A DNA stretch of 64,000 nt from positions 294,750,744-294,814,743 of the forward strand of contig OW240916.1 in NCBI GenBank assembly GCA_933207985.1. The letters run 5' to 3'. Below the pieces are notes generated by a model. The model did not search any database, had not been told where the DNA came from, and saw only the letters and a program-made list of their open reading frames with translations. Source of the DNA: Pelobates cultripes (Eukaryota > Chordata > Amphibia > Anura > Pelobatidae). Of this stretch, positions 58,675-64,000 are shown piece after piece (positions within the stretch are counted from its first letter, which is position 1; the number at the start of each line of letters is the position of its first letter). Position numbers and translations under genes: made by a program.

Positions 58675-58960
58675 GGGGCCCAGCACACTGCCTCTACTTT
58701 TCTCTTCTCCTCTCTTCTAATAACTCTCGCGAGACCCGCGGCCTTCTGAGTGTTGCCATGGCAACGCTCGGCGCGGCACGCGGGCAGCAGGTCTCGCGAG
58801 AGTTATTAGAAGAGAAGAGAAGAGTAGAATCAGTGTGCTGGGCCCCCTCTTCGTTAGCAGGGAGCCAGGGGCCCCCCCATGCCACCGGACCACCAGGGAT
58901 GGAATCTCCTCCCTCCCTGGACAAAGGTAAGAAACAGGGACGGGGGAGAAACATTTAATT
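58675..58960. mobile_element. GC-rich foldback segment of a hAT-related element
   Basis: An inverted repeat pairs GGGGGCCCAGCACACTG (58675 on) with CAGTGTGCTGGGCCCCC (to about 58850), through AATAACTCTCGCGAGAC and its complement. TCTCGCGAGA occurs at 58725-58734 and 58792-58801, with the perfect palindrome GTTGCCATGGCAAC at 58752-58765 between them. The flank GGACCACCAGGGATGG, CTCCCTCCCTGG, AAAGGTAAG is shared with the hAT element at 34417-35828 on its minus strand. Full element boundaries were not found. Confidence 0.7.
58725..58801. promoter_or_regulatory. X-box palindrome between two TCTCGCGAGA motifs
   Basis: TCTCGCGAGA is a known promoter motif bound by BANP and related to ZBTB33 sites. 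GTTGCCATGGCAAC fits the RFX X-box consensus (GTNRCC, 2-base spacer, RGYAAC). Presence of motifs is direct; activity is not shown. Confidence 0.5.
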
Positions 58961-59319
58961 AAATTAATATAAAATTACTGTGAAAACTACCTTATTACAC
59001 AATTGTCACATCATGCTATGTTCTGCGGAGATGTCTGGCTCTGGCTTTTGGTATCCAGTACTCTTTTTGCTGTCCTTGCTTGGTTTTTCTGGTTTTCCGG
59101 TCCATGTCTGGTTTTCTTTGTTGCTGGGTTTCTGGGTTCATTCTTATATTCCATCCCTGGATTTTCCAGTCTCTTGAATTCACTTAAATGTTTGTTTTAT
59201 GTTGCCACACCCGTTTGTTTTCCATTTTCCTTTTGTTTCAGCCTGGACATGCAGCAGTGTTTCATGTCTCTGCCCTTTCTTGCAGGTAAGTGCTATTGTG
59301 GTATAGTATGGTTGTTTTA
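58961..59319. other. Repeat-like T-rich stretch
   Basis: TGGTTTTTCTGGTTTTCC type sequence on the plus strand; overlapping frames lack domains. Probably the start of the repeat described next. Confidence 0.35.
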
Positions 59320-59997
59320 GCATACATTAGGCAGTGTAGGACCTGCCAGATATGGGGTACATTGACGTTGTTGGCAGGCTTGTGCAATGTATGATCATAT
59401 AATGTGACTAAATCCCCATACTTTTCATATATAGTGCTTTGTTATGTCTCCTCTTGTTTTACCGTGTATCTCTTGTCTTGTTTTATTTAGTCTTGCAATC
59501 CCAGTCCATGTACAGTCCTGTCCAGTCATGACCATGTTATGTTCTTGTTTTCCTCATGTCTTGTGTACATGTTCTGGGTTCTGCTATCTGTCCTGCTCTG
59601 GTTCTGTGTTCTCCTAGTTTTGTCTTGTTTTCATGTGTGGTGCCTATTTCTAGTCTTGCCTTGTTCTCTTAGTTTTGTCTTGTTTTCATGTATGGTGCCT
59701 ATCTCTAGTCTTGCCTTGCTTCAGCACTGGATACATTCTTGCTGCAGAGCCTCCCTGTTCAACTCCTTGGAGGTCTGCTTAATTACCTGCTCCTAGTTCC
59801 TGAGATCCGCATAAGCTGAATTAGGGTTCTTGTATCTGGCTGCACAAACGCTGGTGCCCTGCACCAGGCCCTGATAATCCACCTCCACACTATGACTCCT
59901 ACTCTGAACATCAGGCATACATGGGTCCTGGTCCACGCACCGCCGCCCGGACAGTGTCTGGGTCCCGGGCACCGGACCACCACCCGTGACAACAATA
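59320..59997. repeat. Dispersed repeat with internal 55-bp tandem
   Basis: 59320-59425 (GGACCTGCCA, GGGGTACATTGACGTTG) matches 21381-21460. A unit beginning AGTTTTGTCTTGTTTTCATG is repeated twice at about 59615-59725. The end CCACCCGTGACA (to 59997) has the CA end of an LTR, and TGTCACGGGG at 11407 is its near complement, so an LTR origin is possible but unproven. Confidence 0.4.
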
Positions 59998-60345
59998 CTA
60001 CACCACCATCAAACACTCCAAACACATGAACAATACTCTTTCCTGGCCTTTTTGTCTCCTGGTATCCCATTTATAGAGACACCAGAGACAAGTTGCAAGG
60101 AAACACAGTGCAAGCATGTTATTAAATTTGCTTGCGCTTTCCAGAACAAATAAAGGGCCTTTTTCTCATGCTAGAGCTCTTCAGCAGAGTTCTGCGCATG
60201 GTCTGCCCTGGAAGAGCATTGAACCAACATACTCACTTTCAGAGGGGGAGTGCTTGTCATTGGTGATGACGAAACACACCCTCTCTGCTCCGCCACCTTA
60301 TTAGTGGGCTGCTGTGATAAAAAATGCCTGGGCTGAATTTTTAAC
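59998..60345. other. Non-genic stretch
   Basis: Nothing recognised. Confidence 0.4.
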
Positions 60346-60746
60346 ATGTATAGCTTGGAGGAAAGACAAGACAGGGGGGATATGATAGAAACATTTAAAT
60401 ACATAAAGGGAATCAACACAGTAAAGGAGGAGACTATATTTAAAAGAAGAAAAACTACCACAACAAGAGGACATAGTCTTAAATTAGAGGGGGCAAAGGT
60501 TTAAAAATAATATCAGGAAGTATTACTTTACTGAGAGGGTAGTGGATGCATGGAATAGCCTTCCAGCTGAAGTGGTAGAGGCTAACACAGTAAAGGAGTT
60601 TAAGCGTGCGGGGGATAGGCATAAGGCTATCCTAACTATAAGATAAGGCTAGGGACTAATGAAAGTATTTCGAAAATTGGGCAGAATAGATGGGCCAAAT
60701 GGTTCTTATCTGCCGTCACATTATATTTTTCCATGTTTCTATGTTA
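60346..60746 (+). pseudogene. LINE ORF2 C-terminal fragment
   Basis: From ATG at 60346 the frame reads SLEERQDRGDMIETFKYIKG, then a TRGHSLKL stretch, before a stop. Other frames then give remnants of the WNSLPEEVV-like region (GGATGCATGGAATAGCCTTC), and the 3' end TAGATGGGCCAAATGGTTCT, CTGCCGTCACATTAT, CCATGTTTCTATG. This is the usual C-terminus and tail of CR1/L2-like LINEs in frogs. It is a dead 5'-truncated copy. Confidence 0.8.
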
Positions 60747-60859
60747 AAGGTTGAGCCAATAAAAAAAAAAGAATGTATCACTTAATCGAACAAGGAGAAA
60801 AAATATAATGCCTGCCTATTGGATTATTTTGAAAATGAATATAGGAAATAACAACAATA

Positions 60860-61082
60860 TTAAAGGATATAATCTTTCAATGTAGGGTAATAACTGCTTG
60901 ATCCAAGGATAAATCTGACTGCCATTCTGGGGTCAAGAAGGAATTTTTTTCCTAGCTTGTTGCAAAATTGTGCTTCAAACTGGGTTTTCTTTCCTTCTTT
61001 TGGATCAACAGCAAAAAACAAATGTGAGGAAGGCTGAACTTGATGGACGCAAGTCTCTTTTTAGCTATGTAACTATGTAACT
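60860..61082 (+). repeat. LINE 3' UTR fragment (second LINE family)
   Basis: CTTGATCCAAGGATAAATCT, GGGGTCAAGAAGGAATTTTT, TTTGGATCAACAGC, GAACTTGATGGACGCAAGTC and the TATGTAACTATGTAACTAT tail are characteristic of CR1/L2-type 3' ends (recalled). Confidence 0.75.
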
Positions 61083-63869
61083 ATATATGTAACAGCAAGA
61101 CCCAACCCTGTCCCGTTACTCTGTGGTCTGCCGTTTAAACCGAGCACACGTTTTTATCGGAGAAACCACAAACGTAAACCATAAGATAATTTTTCAAATT
61201 CTGCTTCCCGTTCGCAAGAGAGGGTAGGTCTGTGCCTCTCTGCTAATGCTTATTCATTAGCCGTTCTACTTTTAACAAGTTTAGAGAGTGTAAAGCGAAA
61301 TTCATGAACTTTGCAGCATACCGTAGTATGATAATAAAATGGAACAAGTCCAGCATAAAACAAGCAGTAGTCTGCCAGAAATACTATAGAACAGCATGAA
61401 AATAATTGACCCCGGTGGTACCTCTCCTATAAATCGTGTTCTAATACAGTAGGTAAAAACCTGCAATGTATTAAAGTGCTGTAAATATTGAACATAACAT
61501 GACATGTATGACATACAGATCTTAAGTAAATCCCAAGGACCCATTTTTATGTTAAAGAATGTTCTTTTATTATTTTGGCGAACTTTCCTTTAAGATGTCA
61601 GCTTTACATCACCAGGGTTAGCAAGTGTTCCTTTGTGAATTTTTAAATACAGGGAAATGTTTAAAACTAGCAGTGTAATATTATATAAACACATGAACGT
61701 GTATTTATTTTTAGAACGTGGAATACGTTCAGGGATATTGCATGTGGATCATATAATAAATGGTTTTTTTTTAGCGCTTTCAATAAAACAAGTTAGTCTT
61801 TCTTTAAGCGAGCGGTGTGCAAATATTGTGTAATGAAACTATCTCAATGCATTTGATCACATGAAAAGATTACTCATAGGGATAATTTGTTTCAAGGTGA
61901 AAATTTAGTTAGTCTTATAAAAAAAGAGAAGAAATATCCATTGATGTGTCTTAGTGGTCATTATGTGACATGTGTGTGTGTATATATATATATATAGTGC
62001 TATAAACCTTTTAAACCACTGTCCTTTGGGGCAAAAGTGCAAGTACCAGACTCCAGATGAGTTTCAAATGTCTTTATTTTTCTACACAAGTATTTACAGC
62101 AAATAAGAGAGTCCTTCCCATCCAAGTGCTCCGGCCCAAAACAGCAAATTACTTTACCTCCAAAAAGCAAAACTTCTGGGCAAAGTATCAAAATGGCACC
62201 TTACCACCTTTAAATAGGCACTTTAGTTTTCCCCTCCCCACAACAAAATATTCAGTCATGTCATCACACATGGGAGTGGGCATCATGCACCTGGATTGAG
62301 GGACACCCACAACCTCCCTACTCCATGCTAGAACACAGGGTACACTGGGTAGGACATGAAAGCAATAGGGTATTAAACACTGCAGGACAAAAAGTGGTCA
62401 CACGGTATTCACTGATCTTTGCATGCACAGTCTTGTAACAACCGATGTATGTTCATGATGATGATTCTGTAACTCAATAAAAAATTGTCAAATAAAAAAA
62501 AAAAATAAATGGCAGCTTACCTTACCATTGTTTAACCAGCTAATACATATACGAGCACTTTTCAAGGGAAGGTTTGGTTATGTAGAGGTGACCAAATGAT
62601 GTACACATTTAAGAACTCTAAATCTAAATGTATATTTTTGTATTAATTATTATTCTGCTATTTTCATGTTGATAATGCATCACCTATAATAAGATGTTAC
62701 ATTGTGGGATCAGTTGCTGCTAATTATGTCTCTTTATTGCATCAAAATGCCAAGCCAATGCCATGTACATAATTTAGGTTACTCACAAAAAAAGAGTAAT
62801 ACCCAGTACTGTATAGACTGAGGAGATAATGCCATATTTCTGGGCATCAAACTCCATTTAAAAGGCACCCCAGGGTAGAATTGACACATTCTTTGCATGC
62901 AATACACAGATAATGTACAAAAGAATATACAAAACAACCAATACAAAATAATAAAAAAATATATCAAATATGCTCAACTTCAAAATTCCTTACTTTTGTG
63001 CAACTTCCCACTTTGCCAGCGATGATCTTCGCCTGATTCAGGATTGTTCACCAACCGTGTTTCGCTAGTTGTTCTGTTATCCTTATTAACCATTAAAAGA
63101 ACATGGACATAAGGTCACTGGCATTCTGAAAAATGTGTTGATTCACACTACAGAATATAACTACATTAACCATAAATACACACCGCGAAATAGGTTGTGT
63201 ATTAAAAAAAAATACCCGATAACTATATTTTACTGGAAAATAATTAGCTCATTAGCTCCATAATTAAAAAAAAATTGTTAAAAAAATAAATAATTGTTAT
63301 CAAATACTAGGCCAGTGCTGATTAGGATTATCTCCCTTCCAATTATAGACTTTACCTCCTTTCACCCAATTTTTATTCTTACTTAATATTTTATGCATTC
63401 AGTTTCACAGGACTGCTCCTGGTTTCAATTAAGGTTGCTTTCACAGCCATTAAAGTACAGTATGAACGAATGTTGTGCTTGGGAGCACTCGAATAGCTAA
63501 GTATGAAGACCACCTTTAGGTGATGTGCATACATTTATAAATGAATCACGTTGGATACAATGATAGTTACACATGCCATTAAATAGTTAAAATGAAGACA
63601 TGCATGACTCAAAACTAAAATATTTTTTTCATATCCTTTAAATTAATGTTAAAGGATATTAATTTAAAAATTCACAATAAAATAGCCAATTATGGAAAAG
63701 GTGGGATGTATTTTATATTTTTATAATGTACAGTAATGTAAGGTTTAACTTAGAAATAATAAATTAATGTTCATGTATTTCAGAAGGAAATCAGAGGGAA
63801 ACAGCAGGAGTACACAGTATTCTAGACACCGAAAAGGTAACAGTGGCACATTTTGTGCCTAACAGGTTT
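61083..63869. other. Non-genic stretch with possible retroelement remnants
   Basis: 62009-62300 on the minus strand contains AATAAAGACATTTGAAACTC, an LTR-like poly(A) region, but no ends were found. An A-rich tail at about 62475-62509 follows AACTCAATAAAAAATTG, like a retroposon 3' end. (TATA)n lies at about 61974-61997. 63784-63837 is flanked by TTTCAG and GTAACAG but is too short to call an exon. Confidence 0.4.
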
Positions 63870-64000
63870 TTAAAGGGACACTAGAGGCACGCAATGAAGA
63901 GGTCTGGGTACCATTATTATTATTATTATTATGATTGGTATTTATATAGCGCCAGCTTATTCCGCAACGCTTTACAATAAAAGGGGAATTTACCAAATGA
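63870..64000. mobile_element. T2-like MITE left end with a GCTATATAAAT repeat inside, cut by window end
   Basis: TTAAAGGGACACTAGAGGCA starts at the TTAA of 63870. From 63917 an (ATT)n run, then TATTTATATAGCGCC and CAACGCTTTACAAT, is the inverted form of the dispersed repeat at 24571. The right part is outside the window. Confidence 0.6.

Noticed and set aside
1..64000. tRNA, rRNA and CRISPR arrays
   Set aside because: No GGTTCGAATC-type T-arm with matching acceptor stem, no rRNA-like block and no regularly spaced direct repeats with unique spacers were seen; all tandem arrays are minisatellites.

Overview
This window looks like intergenic or intronic DNA from a vertebrate, most likely a frog or toad. 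The base composition is AT-rich and there is no dense coding. The interspersed repeats fit amphibian genomes: TTAA-flanked MITEs that start TTAAAGG (as in the Xenopus T2 family, from memory) or TTAACCC (piggyBac-like ends), a Tc1/mariner element, non-autonomous hAT elements with perfect 8-bp target duplications, CR1/L2-type and L1-type LINE fragments, and a Penelope-like retroelement with a GIY-YIG domain. Species cannot be named from the sequence. No complete host gene, tRNA, rRNA or CRISPR array was found.

Layout. 1-6 kb: TTAA-flanked MITEs (1673-2133, 2425-3278, 3430-3509), then an LTR-like element (4352-5521) holding a 300-bp foldback. 6-12 kb: a CR1/L2 reverse-transcriptase fragment, an AT-rich tract, a double-foldback element (8054-8831), and a second copy of the first MITE in inverted orientation (11498-11999). 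12.6-16.1 kb: a minisatellite split by a 2.6-kb hAT element that itself holds a T2-like MITE and another minisatellite. 16.8-21 kb: an L1 ORF1 relic, a 27-bp minisatellite and an inverted repeat. 21.5-23.2 kb: a complete, young Tc1 element whose transposase is broken by one 7-bp tandem duplication. 24-33 kb: dispersed repeats, an exon-like segment (26758-27000) and low-repeat AT-rich DNA. 33.6-36 kb: a 30-bp minisatellite split by a second hAT element. 37-45 kb: a third hAT copy, small MITEs and little else. 45-45.6 kb: two exon-like open segments on opposite strands. 50-52.3 kb: a higher-order TATC/CATC array running into a 5'-truncated Penelope-like element with a hammerhead-like motif. 54-64 kb: more MITE, LINE and inverted-repeat fragments.

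The genes do not form a pathway. What can be read is insertion history (nested elements dated by target duplications) and possible regulatory cargo. Elements at 34417 and 58675 both carry an RFX-type X-box flanked by two TCTCGCGAGA-type motifs, and both copies of the 1673/11498 MITE keep an NRF1-type site. The segments at 26758-27000 (strong splice sites, integrin-alpha-like layout) and 45076-45612 are the best leads to host coding sequence. They are inferences that need homology searches and RNA evidence.
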